A stretch of DNA of 42,655 bases from Crocinitomicaceae bacterium (lineage in GTDB: Bacteria > Bacteroidota > Bacteroidia > Flavobacteriales_D > Crocinitomicaceae): the NCBI GenBank assembly GCA_028689775.1, contig JAQVCM010000022.1, forward strand, positions 1 to 42,655, given 5' to 3'. Position 1 is the stretch's first letter. Every line of letters starts with the position of its first letter. A model generated the notes under the pieces. That model saw only the letters and a program-made list of their open reading frames with translations. It was not told where the DNA came from and did not search any database. Position numbers and translations under genes: made by a program. Shown here piece by piece: positions 8,356 to 18,398 of the stretch.

Positions 8356-9557
8356 GCTGAGAATTTATTTTCTGTTTCAATTTCTTCTTTTTCTTCTTCG
8401 ACTTGTGCCGGTTGTTGTTTGGCTGCAATACTTTGCACAATTCCAATTCCAACACATGCCATGATCAATGCAGATCCACCCATTGCCAATAATGGCATGT
8501 TCTGACCTGTTACGGGAGCAATTCCTGTACAAACCATCATGTTGACCACTGCTTGTGACAACAATAATATTCCGATTCCAAGCACGGTGTACGTTTCAAA
8601 AAGTTTATCCGATTTCAACGCGATGCGGATCATTCGATAGAGTAAAATAAGGTAGAGCATCACCAAAATAATTGCTCCAACCAAACCAAATTCTTCTACA
8701 TAACTCGCATAAAAGAAATCGGCGTATGCTTCCGGAACGTATTCTTTCACTTTTCCTCTTCCAGGTCCTTTTCCAAAAATACCGCCATTGTATATTCCCA
8801 ATTCTGCATTTTTTGCTTGTGCATTGTCAACAATTACAATTTCATCTTGATCGACCGTTTTCATGTCAAACCGATTTAAAATTCGATTTTCCCAGGTTTC
8901 GTATCGTGGTAATATATTTATTTCTGGCACTGTTTTGTGAACAACAATCACCACTGCGAAAAGCATGATTCCACCGCCAATTAAGGAAGCAATTTTTCCA
9001 AATGGCATTTTCCCTAGAAACAGAATAATCAGTGAAATGCCAAATACCATTGCTGCGGTTGAAAAGTTATCTTTGATAATCAAGCCACAAATGATGATGA
9101 TTGGCGCCATGATTGGCCAAAAGCCTTCTTTCCATGAGTTCAACACATCTTTTTTCTTGGAAAGTAATCGAGCCAGATATAGAATCAATGCGAGTTTTGC
9201 AAAGTCAGATGCTTGAAATGTGAGTCCAACAAACGGAATGGCAATCCATCTTCCCGCGCCGTTTACTTTGGCTCCAAAAAACAAAGTGAATACTAATAGA
9301 CCAAGTGCAACGATGAATGAAAATCGAGCTAGTTTTGAAAAGTAGGCTGGATCTCTTTTATGCACCCAGAACATCGCGCTGAAAGCAATTCCTACGTAAA
9401 TGAAATGTTTGAATAAATATTTAAACGGTGTTCCGCCTTCCATTTTCACCAAAATGGGAACAAAGCTGTAAACACTCACCAAAGAAAACGCCAATAAAAT
9501 GAGTGATATTACCCAAATTACACCATCTCCTTTTAGATATTTAAAATATTTTTTCAC
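8352..9557 (-). CDS. ftsW: Septal peptidoglycan polymerase FtsW
   Basis: SEDS-family multipass membrane glycosyltransferase that polymerises lipid II at the septum with its partner FtsI. About ten hydrophobic spans are visible, with the SEDS segments VNGAGRWIAIPFVGLTFQ and FGKGPGRGKVKEYVPEAYAD (the latter in the large external loop) and the C-terminal TGQNMPLLAMGGSAL. At 401 residues it has a short acidic tail. The start codon is GTG, one base after the stop of the preceding small gene, and the end overlaps murG. Confidence 0.95.
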   Translation of the reverse strand: MKKYFKYLKGDGVIWVISLILLAFSLVSVYSFVPILVKMEGGTPFKYLFKHFIYVGIAFSAMFWVHKRDPAYFSKLARFSFIVALGLLVFTLFFGAKVNGAGRWIAIPFVGLTFQASDFAKLALILYLARLLSKKKDVLNSWKEGFWPIMAPIIIICGLIIKDNFSTAAMVFGISLIILFLGKMPFGKIASLIGGGIMLFAVVIVVHKTVPEINILPRYETWENRILNRFDMKTVDQDEIVIVDNAQAKNAELGIYNGGIFGKGPGRGKVKEYVPEAYADFFYASYVEEFGLVGAIILVMLYLILLYRMIRIALKSDKLFETYTVLGIGILLLSQAVVNMMVCTGIAPVTGQNMPLLAMGGSALIMACVGIGIVQSIAAKQQPAQVEEEKEEIETENKFSA

Positions 9558-9558
9558 C

Positions 9559-10029
9559 TTATGCTTGCTCGATTTTTAAATGATATTCAAATGTATCTCT
9601 TTGATTTGCCCAGTCACTGCCGGATGCTGTAAAAAAGATTATTCCATTTTTTTGTTTTTTGGCTTTGACAAATTCAAATGCTTGCTTGATGCTTTCTGCA
9701 CCGTGTGTTTCATCCAAATAGCTTGCATTTTCAAGTTCTAAACTACCGTGATTGTGTGCACAAACAATCGAAAGGTTGTCCAATGATTCTGAACTTGTTG
9801 AAAATACATTTTTAATGATCGAATGATCTCCAATCCATGTAATCGGTGCTGGAAAACTTTGAAAAAGAGTCAATAAATCATCTGTTAATGGATTGTACCA
9901 AGAAAAAACATCCATTCCCCACATTTTACCGTGCGGACGAAGTGTAGCAGATTCTACTTGTTTTAGATTTTCTGCCCGAGCCTCTTCTAATTGCTGAGCT
10001 GCTTGGATTGTTACTTTGCTTTTTTCCAT
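9559..10029 (-). CDS. Small unknown protein inside the dcw operon, possibly a degenerate Mur-ligase C-terminal domain
   Basis: A 156-residue protein without signal peptide or membrane span, not recognised as any standard dcw gene. It sits 17 bases after murD and one base before ftsW, so it must be cotranscribed and probably coupled. Its second half looks like a worn copy of the Mur ligase C-terminal domain. A short strand-like ITWIGD stands where murD has VWIVGG, and KKQKNGIIFFTASGSDW followed by an F..HL end stands where murD has KDETVLLSPSCASFD and its F-containing end. It has no ATP-binding loop, so it is unlikely to be a ligase. The link to Mur domains is inference; a scaffold or regulator of MurD is one possibility. 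Confidence 0.75.
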   Translation of the reverse strand: MEKSKVTIQAAQQLEEARAENLKQVESATLRPHGKMWGMDVFSWYNPLTDDLLTLFQSFPAPITWIGDHSIIKNVFSTSSESLDNLSIVCAHNHGSLELENASYLDETHGAESIKQAFEFVKAKKQKNGIIFFTASGSDWANQRDTFEYHLKIEQA

Positions 10030-10046
10030 TTCAAACTGTTGTAATT

Positions 10047-11396
10047 TTACAAAGAACGAACCGCCTCTTTGAATTGATTTCCTCTGTCTTCGTAGTTTTC
10101 AAACAAGTCAAAACTGGCGCAACTTGGCGATAGTAAAACGGTTTCGTCTTTCTGAGCCAAGCGATATCCGTACGCAACTGCTTCCATTGCAGAACTCGCT
10201 TCTACGATGTTTTCAACCACGCCAGTAAAAGTGTCGATGATTTTGCGGTTATCCGTTCCAAGACAAATGATTGCTTTGACTTTCTCTTTTACCAAGTCCA
10301 TCAACTCTGTGTAATCATTTCCTTTGTCAACACCACCTACGATCCAAACGGTTGGATGTTCCATGCTTTCTAAGGCAAACCACGTGGAGTTGATGTTGGT
10401 TGCTTTGGAGTCGTTGATGAATTCGATTCCGTGAACTTTGGCAACAAATTCCAAACGGTGTTCTACGTTTACGAAATCTGCAAAACTATCTCTAACGGTA
10501 TCTTTGCGAATGTCTAAAATTCGAGCAGCCAAACCGGATGCTAATGTGTTCTGGGTATTGTGCTTACCCTTTAATGCTAAATCATGGATGGACATAATGA
10601 ATGGTTCTTTTATGTTGATAATTACTTGTTCTTTTGTTGCGTAAGCTCCTGGTTCTTCCAGCATGTGCTGAATTGAAAAAGGCGCTAATTGTATTCCTTG
10701 TTTTTTAAGCGTATTGATTTCTTTCACAATCAATTCGTCGTCTAAGTTGTAGATCAACCAATCGTTTGCAGTTTGATTTTGCGCGATTCTAAATTTCGAA
10801 TCCACGTAGTTTTGCATGTTGTAATCGTATCGGTCCAAATGATCTGGCGAGATGTTCAAAATCATGGCAATGTCTGCTCTGAATTCGTGCATGTCGTCCA
10901 ACTGAAATGAACTCAATTCCAATACATACCAGTCAAAATTTTCTTCAGCAACTTGCTTCGCGAAACTTTTTCCGATATTTCCTGCCAAACCAACGTTCAC
11001 TTCTGCCTTTTGCAAAATGTGATACGTCAACATGGTTGTTGTTGTCTTTCCGTTACTTCCGGTGATGCAAATCGTTTTCGCGGTGTTATAATATCCAGCA
11101 AATTCGATCTCAGAAATGATCTTCGTTCCTTGCTTTTTCAATTGCTGAATCATCGGAACCGTGTCTGGAATTCCAGGTGATTTAATTACTAAATCTGCTG
11201 CCAATACTTTTTCAGCGGTATGTTTTTTCTCTTCCCAAGAAATCTGACGAGAATTCAACTCTTCCTGAAATTCAGCTGTGATTGCTCCAAAATCGGAGAC
11301 AAAGACATTCCAGTCTTGTTTAATTCCCAAGATCGCAGCACCGACTCCACTTTCGCCAGCGCCCAATACCACTAGATTTCTTCCTTCGCCTTTCAT
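10047..11396 (-). CDS. murD: UDP-N-acetylmuramoyl-L-alanine--D-glutamate ligase
   Basis: ATP-dependent ligase that adds D-glutamate to UDP-MurNAc-L-alanine. The N-terminal VVLGAGESGVGAAILG, the ATP loop GSNGKTTTTML (about 112-122), the FINDSKATN motif of the central domain and the C-terminal LLSPSCASFD are all present. At 449 residues it has normal length. It starts one base after the mraY stop. The unknown gene at 9559-10029 follows directly. Confidence 0.97.
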   Translation of the reverse strand: MKGEGRNLVVLGAGESGVGAAILGIKQDWNVFVSDFGAITAEFQEELNSRQISWEEKKHTAEKVLAADLVIKSPGIPDTVPMIQQLKKQGTKIISEIEFAGYYNTAKTICITGSNGKTTTTMLTYHILQKAEVNVGLAGNIGKSFAKQVAEENFDWYVLELSSFQLDDMHEFRADIAMILNISPDHLDRYDYNMQNYVDSKFRIAQNQTANDWLIYNLDDELIVKEINTLKKQGIQLAPFSIQHMLEEPGAYATKEQVIINIKEPFIMSIHDLALKGKHNTQNTLASGLAARILDIRKDTVRDSFADFVNVEHRLEFVAKVHGIEFINDSKATNINSTWFALESMEHPTVWIVGGVDKGNDYTELMDLVKEKVKAIICLGTDNRKIIDTFTGVVENIVEASSAMEAVAYGYRLAQKDETVLLSPSCASFDLFENYEDRGNQFKEAVRSL

Positions 11397-11397
11397 T

Positions 11398-12645
11398 TTA
11401 TCTCAATTTCAGGGTTACGATGGTGATGACTGCAAGCAGAATGGAAATGATCCAAAAACGAGCAACAATTTTTGCTTCGTGAATTCCTTTTTTCTGATAA
11501 TGATGGTGCAAAGGCGCCATTAAGAAGATTCTTCTACCGACGCCAAATCGTTTCTTGGTGATTTTAAACCAGCCAACCTGCATGATGACGGATAAATTCT
11601 CTACCAAGAATACACCACATAAAACTGGAATTAATAATTCTTTTCTAATGGAAATGGCAAATACTGCAATGATTCCTCCCAAAGCTAAACTTCCTGTATC
11701 GCCCATAAATACCTGAGCAGGGTAGGAGTTGTACCAAAGGAAACCGATACAAGCCCCAACAAAGGCTGCAATGAAAATGACCATTTCTTCCGCATGCGGA
11801 ATGTACATCACATCCAAGTAATCCGCAAAGCGAACGTTGGAACTTACATAGGCCAAAACAGCAAGTGCAATTCCGATAAATGCGGATGTTCCTGTTGCTA
11901 ATCCATCCAAACCATCGGTCATGTTTGCGCCGTTGGACACAGCGATTACAATGAAAATCACCATCGGAATGAATAGCAACCAACCGTATGCTTTGTTGGT
12001 GTCGCCAATCAACCAGTTGTAATTGAACTCGTTGCTTTTCATAAACGGAACCGTGGTGGTCATGTCACGTGTTTCAATCCAGATGTAATTGCTGTCTTTG
12101 GCAGAAATCGAATGTGACTTCGATACAATTGTTTCATCTTGTGTTAGTTGATGTGTGTTTGGCACGCGTTTATGAACCTTTACATCGTCACTGAAATAGA
12201 GAATACAACCAACGATGATACCAACACCAATTTGTCCAATTATCTTAGAAGTTCCCTTTAAACCTTCTTTGTTTTTCTTGAAAACTTTGATGTAATCATC
12301 AATAAAACCAATCATTCCCAACCAAACAGTTGCGATTAACATCGTGATAACGTAAATGTTATGAAGCTTTGCAAATAAAAGTGTAGGAATTAGAATTGCA
12401 CTTAAAATGATTAAACCGCCCATGGTTGGAGTTCCGGATTTTTCATTCTGACCAGCCAATCCTAAGTCACGAACTGTTTCACCAATCTGTTGACGTTTCA
12501 AAAGGTTGATCAACTTTTGTCCAAACAAGACAGAGATAATCAAAGAGAAAATCAATGCCAATGCTGCACGGAACGAAATGTAATGAAATACTCCAGCTCC
12601 TGGGAAATCTAATTTGTCTAAGTAATCAAACAGGTAGTATAGCAT
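11398..12645 (-). CDS. mraY: Phospho-N-acetylmuramoyl-pentapeptide transferase
   Basis: Multipass membrane enzyme that transfers phospho-MurNAc-pentapeptide to undecaprenyl phosphate, making lipid I. The aspartate-rich motif [16 protein letters not shown], the [15 protein letters not shown] loop and the cytoplasmic [12 protein letters not shown] motif are intact. At 415 residues it is longer than the E. coli enzyme (360). The extra segment, about residues 155-215, lies after the loop containing [11 protein letters not shown] and is commonly seen in Bacteroidota MraY. It starts four bases after the murE stop. Confidence 0.97.
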   Translation of the reverse strand: MLYYLFDYLDKLDFPGAGVFHYISFRAALALIFSLIISVLFGQKLINLLKRQQIGETVRDLGLAGQNEKSGTPTMGGLIILSAILIPTLLFAKLHNIYVITMLIATVWLGMIGFIDDYIKVFKKNKEGLKGTSKIIGQIGVGIIVGCILYFSDDVKVHKRVPNTHQLTQDETIVSKSHSISAKDSNYIWIETRDMTTTVPFMKSNEFNYNWLIGDTNKAYGWLLFIPMVIFIVIAVSNGANMTDGLDGLATGTSAFIGIALAVLAYVSSNVRFADYLDVMYIPHAEEMVIFIAAFVGACIGFLWYNSYPAQVFMGDTGSLALGGIIAVFAISIRKELLIPVLCGVFLVENLSVIMQVGWFKITKKRFGVGRRIFLMAPLHHHYQKKGIHEAKIVARFWIISILLAVITIVTLKLR

Positions 12646-12649
12646 CTTG

Positions 12650-14113
12650 TTATTTATTAAGTTTTAAAAATGTTTCTGTAACTGTTTTCAAGTCATCAAA
12701 GTCGTGTTTCACACCGTTGATGTCTTGATATTTTTCATGTCCTTTTCCAGCAATCAAAATGATGTCGCCTTTTTCAGCCATCACACAAGCTGTTTTTATT
12801 GCTTGCGCACGATCTTCGATCGATAAGGTTTTGTTAAAATGTTGACCTTCCACACCAGCCATCATTTCCTCGATGATGGTTGAAGGATTTTCAGTTCTTG
12901 GATTGTCGGAAGTGATGATTACTTTGTCGCTCAATTCACATGCAATTTTCGCCATAATCGGGCGTTTTGCTTTGTCGCGATCACCACCACAACCCGTGAT
13001 TGTGAAAACCGTTTCATTTTTTGTTCGAATGTTTGCAATGGTTTTCAAAACATTCTCCAAGGCGTCTGGCGTATGTGCGTAATCTACGATTGCAATGATT
13101 CCTGAATCGCTGCGCATGTATTGAAAACGTCCTTCTACGGATTCTAAATTGCTCAAAACGCTTAATACTTCCAGTTTATCTTGCTGTAACAATTGACTGA
13201 TTCCGTAAGCTAATAAAAGGTTGTAGGCATTAAAGTCGCCAATCAAACGAGACCAAAGCTCTGTTCCATCGATGTTTAATACCAATCCAGAAAATAAGTT
13301 TTCGATTACTTTTGCTTTGAAATCTGCAGGAGTTTTTAAAGCGTAACTATATTTAGTTGCTTTGGTGTTTTGCAACATCACATTCCCATTTTTGTCATCC
13401 ACATTGGTCAATGCAAATGCATCTTTGTCCAATTGATCAAAAAATGCTTTTTTAGCACCGATATATGCCTTGAATGTTTTGTGGTAATCCAGGTGATCGT
13501 GTGTGATGTTTGAGAATGCCGCGCCTTCAAATTTCAATCCTGCGATTCTTTTTTGAACGATGGCATGTGAACTTACTTCCATGAAGCAATATTCACATTG
13601 ATTCTCAACCATTTCACTCAATAATTTGTTGAGTTCAACCGGATTTGGTGTGGTATGTGTCGACGGAATTTCAAGTGTTCCCACTTTATTCACAACGGTA
13701 GAAATTAAACCTGTTTTATGACCCAATTGGGTAAATAAATTATGTAAAAGCGTTACAGTTGTTGTTTTCCCATTCGTACCGGTAATTCCAACCAACGCCA
13801 ATTGTTGACTTGGGTTGTTGTAAAAATTCGAAGCCATGATTCCCAAAGCTTCGGAAGTGTCTTCCACAACAAGTAAGGTTACATGTTCAAGAACAGGAAC
13901 TATTTTTTGAGAAACGATGATTTCACAGCCATTTTCAATGACGCTTGCAATGTAATCGTGACCATCATTTGCGAAACCTTCAATGGCAACAAACACATTT
14001 CCCAGTTTAGCTTGGCGAGAATCAAAGACAATTTCGTTCACGGAGACATCTAAGTTGCCTTGCGCATGTATCGGATGAATTCCTGTTAAGATGTTTTTCA
14101 GTTGTCTTTTCAT
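12650..14113 (-). CDS. murE: UDP-N-acetylmuramoyl-L-alanyl-D-glutamate--2,6-diaminopimelate ligase
   Basis: ATP-dependent ligase that adds the third residue of the stem peptide. The ATP loop [15 protein letters not shown] (about 110) and the motif SDNPRTE near residue 400 are visible. DNPR marks enzymes that take meso-diaminopimelate rather than lysine, so the wall is predicted to be of the usual Gram-negative A1-gamma type. 487 residues. The start overlaps the stop of the penicillin-binding protein gene as ATGA, implying coupled translation. Confidence 0.96.
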   Translation of the reverse strand: MKRQLKNILTGIHPIHAQGNLDVSVNEIVFDSRQAKLGNVFVAIEGFANDGHDYIASVIENGCEIIVSQKIVPVLEHVTLLVVEDTSEALGIMASNFYNNPSQQLALVGITGTNGKTTTVTLLHNLFTQLGHKTGLISTVVNKVGTLEIPSTHTTPNPVELNKLLSEMVENQCEYCFMEVSSHAIVQKRIAGLKFEGAAFSNITHDHLDYHKTFKAYIGAKKAFFDQLDKDAFALTNVDDKNGNVMLQNTKATKYSYALKTPADFKAKVIENLFSGLVLNIDGTELWSRLIGDFNAYNLLLAYGISQLLQQDKLEVLSVLSNLESVEGRFQYMRSDSGIIAIVDYAHTPDALENVLKTIANIRTKNETVFTITGCGGDRDKAKRPIMAKIACELSDKVIITSDNPRTENPSTIIEEMMAGVEGQHFNKTLSIEDRAQAIKTACVMAEKGDIILIAGKGHEKYQDINGVKHDFDDLKTVTETFLKLNK

Positions 14114-16221
14114 TTCTCAAGATTTATTTCAATGACACCACCATTAAAAACGGGAGATCCTGGCGTGATTGATTGATTTTTAACCGTTCCAAAACCGTTG
14201 ATTTTGGCAACCATTCCTGCAGTTTCAATTAAGTAAACTGCATCTTTGGCTGACATTCCTCTCACGTCTGGCACTAAGTTTTTTCCAATTATTCTTTGGT
14301 GTAAAGCAATTTTATCCGTTTCCGCTTTGGTTACAACCCATTCGTTGCTTTCGTTTTGCGAATACGGAATGTTTAAAAACTTCAAGGTTCTTTTTAAATC
14401 GTACGCATTTCCATTTTTAGAAATGGGCGTGTGAGAAATCACTTTTTCTCCTTCATTAATTGCTTTGTGATATTTTAAACTGGTTGCATATACTTTGTTT
14501 GCAATTGCTGAGAATACTTTACCGGATACCGAAGCGCCGTAAATATTTTCTCCAGATGCGGTGACAGAAACAATGCACGAGTAAATTGGGTTTTTTACTG
14601 GAAAGTATCCAACGAAAGAAGCTAAATAACGCTCTTCTCCTTTATTTCCATAGCGCATGTCGTCGTTTAAAATACGCGCCGTTCCTGTTTTTCCAGCCGT
14701 TTCGAAGTAAGATGAATTCAAATATCTCCCAGTTCCTTCGGTCATTACACCTTCCAAAGCATCTTGTAAAATTCTCAAGGTTTGGTCTGAACAAATTTTT
14801 TCTTTGATTACGATTGGGGGAAAGGATTTAATGACCTCGTTACCGCGTAAGATTTCTTTGACGAATTGCGGTTTCACAAATTTTCCATTGTTGGCAACAG
14901 CGTTGTAGAAAGCCAAGGTTTGCAAAGGAGTTTGCTGTACATCGTATCCAACTGACATCCAAGCCAAAGATCCTGCCCACCAGTTTTTAGAACCAGGTTC
15001 GTAAAGCGTTGGTTTTGGCTCACCTTGAATGTCTAAGCCAAGCGGTAAGTTCAGATGAAATGATTTCAAACGGTCAACAAAAGCTTGAGGTTCATCTCTG
15101 TAAGCGTTGAATATCACTTTAGAAATGACATTGGATGATTTTTCAAAAGCTTGTTTGATGGTAATTTTTCCATAATCATGGCCTTGTGCTTCTGTTAAGG
15201 TTACACCGTAAAACGTATATCTGGTCGCAGCGCGAACGGTGTCTTCCATTTTGATTTTCCCATCTTCCAAAGCTGCCATTAAAGAAGCTAGTTTGAATGT
15301 AGAACCTGGAACTTCTTTCGTCCCTACTGCGTGGTTGTAGAGTTCGTAATATTCGCCATCACCTGCAATGGAAAGATTGACAATCGCTTTGATAAAGCCA
15401 GTTTTCACGTCCATAACCACAACCGAACCACTTTTTGCGTTGTTGATTTTCAGTTGATTGTGTAATTCCGTGTGCGCTACTTCTTGAATTTCTTTGTCGA
15501 TGGAAGTCACAACATCAGCACCTTCAACGGCTTCTTTTACAATCTGTCCCGTTTTTTTCCAACCGGTTGAAATGCGTTGTTCAATTTCCTCACCAGCTTC
15601 ACCAGCCAAATATTGGCGGTATGCACCTTCAATTCCAACGCGTAACTCAGGAGAATTTTTTTCAGCAGCTTTGTAATAACCAATTGTTCTGCTCATCATG
15701 TCGCCAAAAGGTCTCTTGCGGATAATCGTTTCGTCAGAATCAATGAATCCTCCTTTGAATCTACCCAAGTTAAACAAAGGCAATTCGCTCATTTGTCGTC
15801 TTTCTGCATTGGTTACTTTCTTTTTAATCAGTAAGTAACGCGATTTTCGAGCGCGACCTTGGCGGATGTGATTTTCAAATTCACGTGCTGACATTTCTGG
15901 AAATAATTTTGAAAGTCCGCGACTTAAATCCGTTATGTTTTTATTGAAATTCTCTTGCGATGGAACCGTTGGATCCATGTAAATGTCAAACTTTGAAACT
16001 GAGGTCACCAACGGAGTTCTGTTTGCGTCCAAAACTTCTCCCAATCGTGGAGTTCTTTTAACAATTCGTGTTGGGATTTTTTCTACTGGTGTTTCAAATT
16101 CATTGGATACACCTTGAGATTGAATGGTAATGGTTTTGAAAATAATGACAAGCATGGCCACAACAAACCCAAAATACAGCAGGTAAGCTCTCCATAACAC
16201 ATCTTTTTTTTCTGTTCCCAT
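14110..16221 (-). CDS. ftsI: Septal penicillin-binding protein (FtsI/PBP3) with C-terminal PASTA domain
   Basis: Class B penicillin-binding protein that cross-links septal peptidoglycan together with FtsW. One N-terminal membrane helix (about 12-28) is followed by a dimerisation domain and the transpeptidase domain with the active-site motifs PGSTFK (serine near 307), SSN (near 365) and KTGTA (near 507). From about 640 a PASTA domain begins (NLVPDVRGMSAKDAVYLIE), usual in Bacteroidota and absent in E. coli FtsI. 703 residues. Its ATG shares a base with the stop of the FtsL-like gene (TAATG). Confidence 0.95.
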   Translation of the reverse strand: MGTEKKDVLWRAYLLYFGFVVAMLVIIFKTITIQSQGVSNEFETPVEKIPTRIVKRTPRLGEVLDANRTPLVTSVSKFDIYMDPTVPSQENFNKNITDLSRGLSKLFPEMSAREFENHIRQGRARKSRYLLIKKKVTNAERRQMSELPLFNLGRFKGGFIDSDETIIRKRPFGDMMSRTIGYYKAAEKNSPELRVGIEGAYRQYLAGEAGEEIEQRISTGWKKTGQIVKEAVEGADVVTSIDKEIQEVAHTELHNQLKINNAKSGSVVVMDVKTGFIKAIVNLSIAGDGEYYELYNHAVGTKEVPGSTFKLASLMAALEDGKIKMEDTVRAATRYTFYGVTLTEAQGHDYGKITIKQAFEKSSNVISKVIFNAYRDEPQAFVDRLKSFHLNLPLGLDIQGEPKPTLYEPGSKNWWAGSLAWMSVGYDVQQTPLQTLAFYNAVANNGKFVKPQFVKEILRGNEVIKSFPPIVIKEKICSDQTLRILQDALEGVMTEGTGRYLNSSYFETAGKTGTARILNDDMRYGNKGEERYLASFVGYFPVKNPIYSCIVSVTASGENIYGASVSGKVFSAIANKVYATSLKYHKAINEGEKVISHTPISKNGNAYDLKRTLKFLNIPYSQNESNEWVVTKAETDKIALHQRIIGKNLVPDVRGMSAKDAVYLIETAGMVAKINGFGTVKNQSITPGSPVFNGGVIEINLEK

Positions 16222-16640
16222 TATTTTTTATCTTTCTTGATTCGAATCACTTTTGCAGGATTCACCGTTTCTTTCAAGCCCATTGGACCCAATTGTTCCA
16301 CCAAATAACCTCTCCTGGTTTCTTCTTCTAATTTTGCTTTTGCTTCCACATATTCAGCAGTTGTTGCATCTAATGTTTTTTGAGAAGAATTGATGTCGTT
16401 GTTGAGTTGTTTTCCGTAATACCCTTTCGCTACCAACATGATCATCATGAAAATGAAGAAGAAAATGTAGCTCAAATTGTTGAGGATGTAATCTTTCGCA
16501 AGGAATTCACCGTTTAATATTTGGACAAAAGGATTCGGTTTCGAACGCTTTGTAGCTTTCGGTTTGCGAGACTTTGCTTTCGTTTTCACGTTTGCTTCAG
16601 CTTGCGCGTCTAACTGGTCCTTATCCACGTATTCACTCAT
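16221..16640 (-). CDS. FtsL-like cell division protein
   Basis: A 139-residue bitopic protein in the ftsL position between rsmH and ftsI. A basic, lysine-rich cytoplasmic N-terminus (to about 45) is followed by one hydrophobic span (SYIFFFIFMMIMLVAKGYY, about 56-74) and a coiled-coil-like segment containing LNNDINSSQKTLDATTAEY. Size, topology and place fit FtsL, which forms a complex with FtsB and FtsQ, but sequence identity to model FtsL proteins is too low to see by eye. The first eight bases overlap the rsmH end. Confidence 0.85.
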   Translation of the reverse strand: MSEYVDKDQLDAQAEANVKTKAKSRKPKATKRSKPNPFVQILNGEFLAKDYILNNLSYIFFFIFMMIMLVAKGYYGKQLNNDINSSQKTLDATTAEYVEAKAKLEEETRRGYLVEQLGPMGLKETVNPAKVIRIKKDKK

Positions 16641-17553
16641 TGTTTCGTTCTGCTATTCTTAGTTTTGCGCTTCTTGCGCGTGAGTTTCTTTCGTTTTCTT
16701 CTTCGTTTGCAACAATTGGTTTTCGATTGATTTCAGTTAATGGTTTTAATACATTTCCAAAGAAATCTTTCTCGATACTTCCATCTAAGTGACCACGCTT
16801 CATGAAGTTTTTCACCAATCGATCTTCTAGCGAATGATAAGACATCACCACCAAGCGCGCTTTTGGAGCCATTACTTCTGGACATTGTAAAAGGAATTTC
16901 TCCAAAACATCCATTTCGTTGTTTACTTCAATGCGGATTGCTTGAAAAACCTGTGCGAAGAATTTATGTTCTTTAAATTTAGGTGCGATTGGGTTTAAGA
17001 TTTCCATCAATTCGCCCGTTGTTTGGATTGCTTTCTTTTGTCTTCCTCGGCAAATGGTTCCTGCGATTTTCCCTGGAACATTCAATTCTCCGTATTTGCG
17101 AAAGATTCGAATCAAATCTTCTTCCTCGTATTCGTTGACAACGTTTACTGCAGAGAAATCTCCGTTTTGGTTCATGCGCATATCAAGTGCATCGTCGCTG
17201 CGGATTGAGAAACCTCTACTTCCTGCATCAAACTGATGAGATGAAACGCCTAAATCGGCTAGAATTCCGTCTACTTTATCAATTTGCATCATTCGCAAAT
17301 GATTGTTCAAATACGAAAAGTTGGAAGCAACGAAGTGAAAGTTTGGTGCTTCCCAAGCGTTCGCTGCTGCGTCTGGATCTTGGTCAAATACAATTAATTT
17401 CCCTTTTGGAGAAAGTCTTTTGTAAATTTCTTTGGCGTGTCCGCCACCTCCGAAGGTAACGTCAACATAGATTCCGTCCGGATTGATATTTAAACCATCC
17501 AAACATTCTTGAAGCATTACTGGTACGTGGTATGTTTCTTCGTTATTCGTCAT
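16633..17553 (-). CDS. rsmH: 16S rRNA (cytosine-1402-N4)-methyltransferase
   Basis: S-adenosylmethionine-dependent enzyme (formerly MraW) that methylates C1402 of 16S rRNA near the P site. The N-terminal HVPVMLQECLDGL, the SAM-binding YVDVTFGGGGHAKEI (about 29-43), DGILADLGVSSHQFD and the C-terminal VVMSYHSLEDRLVKNFM are diagnostic. 306 residues is normal. The first bases overlap the mraZ end by 11, as in many dcw clusters. Confidence 0.97.
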   Translation of the reverse strand: MTNNEETYHVPVMLQECLDGLNINPDGIYVDVTFGGGGHAKEIYKRLSPKGKLIVFDQDPDAAANAWEAPNFHFVASNFSYLNNHLRMMQIDKVDGILADLGVSSHQFDAGSRGFSIRSDDALDMRMNQNGDFSAVNVVNEYEEEDLIRIFRKYGELNVPGKIAGTICRGRQKKAIQTTGELMEILNPIAPKFKEHKFFAQVFQAIRIEVNNEMDVLEKFLLQCPEVMAPKARLVVMSYHSLEDRLVKNFMKRGHLDGSIEKDFFGNVLKPLTEINRKPIVANEEENERNSRARSAKLRIAERNNE

Positions 17554-18001
17554 CTCCTAAGTTACCCATTACATCATCCGCTAAATCTGCGAAGTCCGCC
17601 ATGTTTACTTCGATCAATTCGAAGTATTTGGTTTTATCCCAAATCTCTATGCGGTCGTTATAGGCAATGAGCATGATGTCTTTGTTTAAACCAACTCGTT
17701 CCATGTGTGTCACAGGAATCAAAAGTCTACCTGCAGTGTCTAGTGACATCTGTTTTGCTCCTTGATGAAACAATCGGTAGAACATTCTGTTTTTTGGCTT
17801 AAACAAGTTCATCTTCGAAAGTTTATCGCTTAGTTTTTCCCATTCATTCATTGGGTAAAGCGTCAAACAATCCTCAAAACCTTTGTTTAGCATAAAATTT
17901 TCTTGGGCAGCAGGAGAAAGTTGCTTCCTCAAACTCGATGGAAACAAGAAACGTCCTTTGACGTCCAACTTTACTTCATATTCTCCTACTAAACCTGCCA
18001 T
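17543..18001 (-). CDS. mraZ: Transcriptional regulator MraZ
   Basis: DNA-binding protein of the AbrB-like MraZ family that controls its own operon. Two SpoVT/AbrB-like units are visible: GEYEVKLDVKGRFLFPSSLR near the N-terminus and a second one around QMSLDTAGRLLIPVTHM. A GTG at 18040 would add 13 residues, but the ATG at 18001 gives the family start MAGLVGEYE and a normal 152 residues. It is the first gene of the operon. Matching 14-base GTGG-N6-GTGG boxes lie 36-49 bases upstream and again further away in the opposite direction. Confidence 0.94.
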   Translation of the reverse strand: MAGLVGEYEVKLDVKGRFLFPSSLRKQLSPAAQENFMLNKGFEDCLTLYPMNEWEKLSDKLSKMNLFKPKNRMFYRLFHQGAKQMSLDTAGRLLIPVTHMERVGLNKDIMLIAYNDRIEIWDKTKYFELIEVNMADFADLADDVMGNLGDDE

Positions 18002-18036
18002 AACGGTAATAATGGGTAAAAATAGGGAGAAAATCT

Positions 18037-18050
18037 CCACTTTTTACCAC
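18037..18050 (-). promoter_or_regulatory. MraZ-type operator box, copy 1
   Basis: GTGGTAAAAAGTGG on the minus strand: two GTGG units with a 10-base period. Known MraZ sites are direct repeats with a 10-base period (TGGGN-N5 in E. coli, AAAGTG-type in Mycoplasma). The distance of 36 bases to the mraZ start codon fits autoregulation. Confidence 0.65.
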
Positions 18051-18154
18051 CAATAATAACTATGTTCATAACTTTCTACGCTATTCCTTTCAAAAGGTTA
18101 CGGTCTTTTTTAATAAATGATTGATTTTATTGATTTAGCGACGATAATTATTTT

Positions 18155-18168
18155 GTGGTAAAAAGTGG
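18155..18168 (+). promoter_or_regulatory. MraZ-type operator box, copy 2 (inverted)
   Basis: The identical 14-mer GTGGTAAAAAGTGG on the plus strand, 104 bases beyond copy 1. It is either a distal second operator of the dcw promoter or a site acting on the plus strand. Confidence 0.55.
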
Positions 18169-18398
18169 TAGTTTATTTCAAGTGTGGATAAATTGTTGCT
18201 TTTTCCTGCTAATTTTCAAATCTGTCATTTGAAAATAAATCACCTGATTATTTTCTAAAAAAAGCAAACCACAGCCTTCATTTGAGAAATAGTTAACGGA
18301 TCAATTTACTTCAAAAGAGAGCGAAAAAGAGTTTGTTAGGTGACAATAGATTGAGGTTTAGATTTCTGTGTATTTCATGCCTTTTTAAAGTTTTTCGC

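Noticed and set aside
1629-18001. Absence of murF and ddl from the dcw cluster considered as a loss
   Set aside because: These genes commonly lie elsewhere in Bacteroidota, so their absence here is ordinary.
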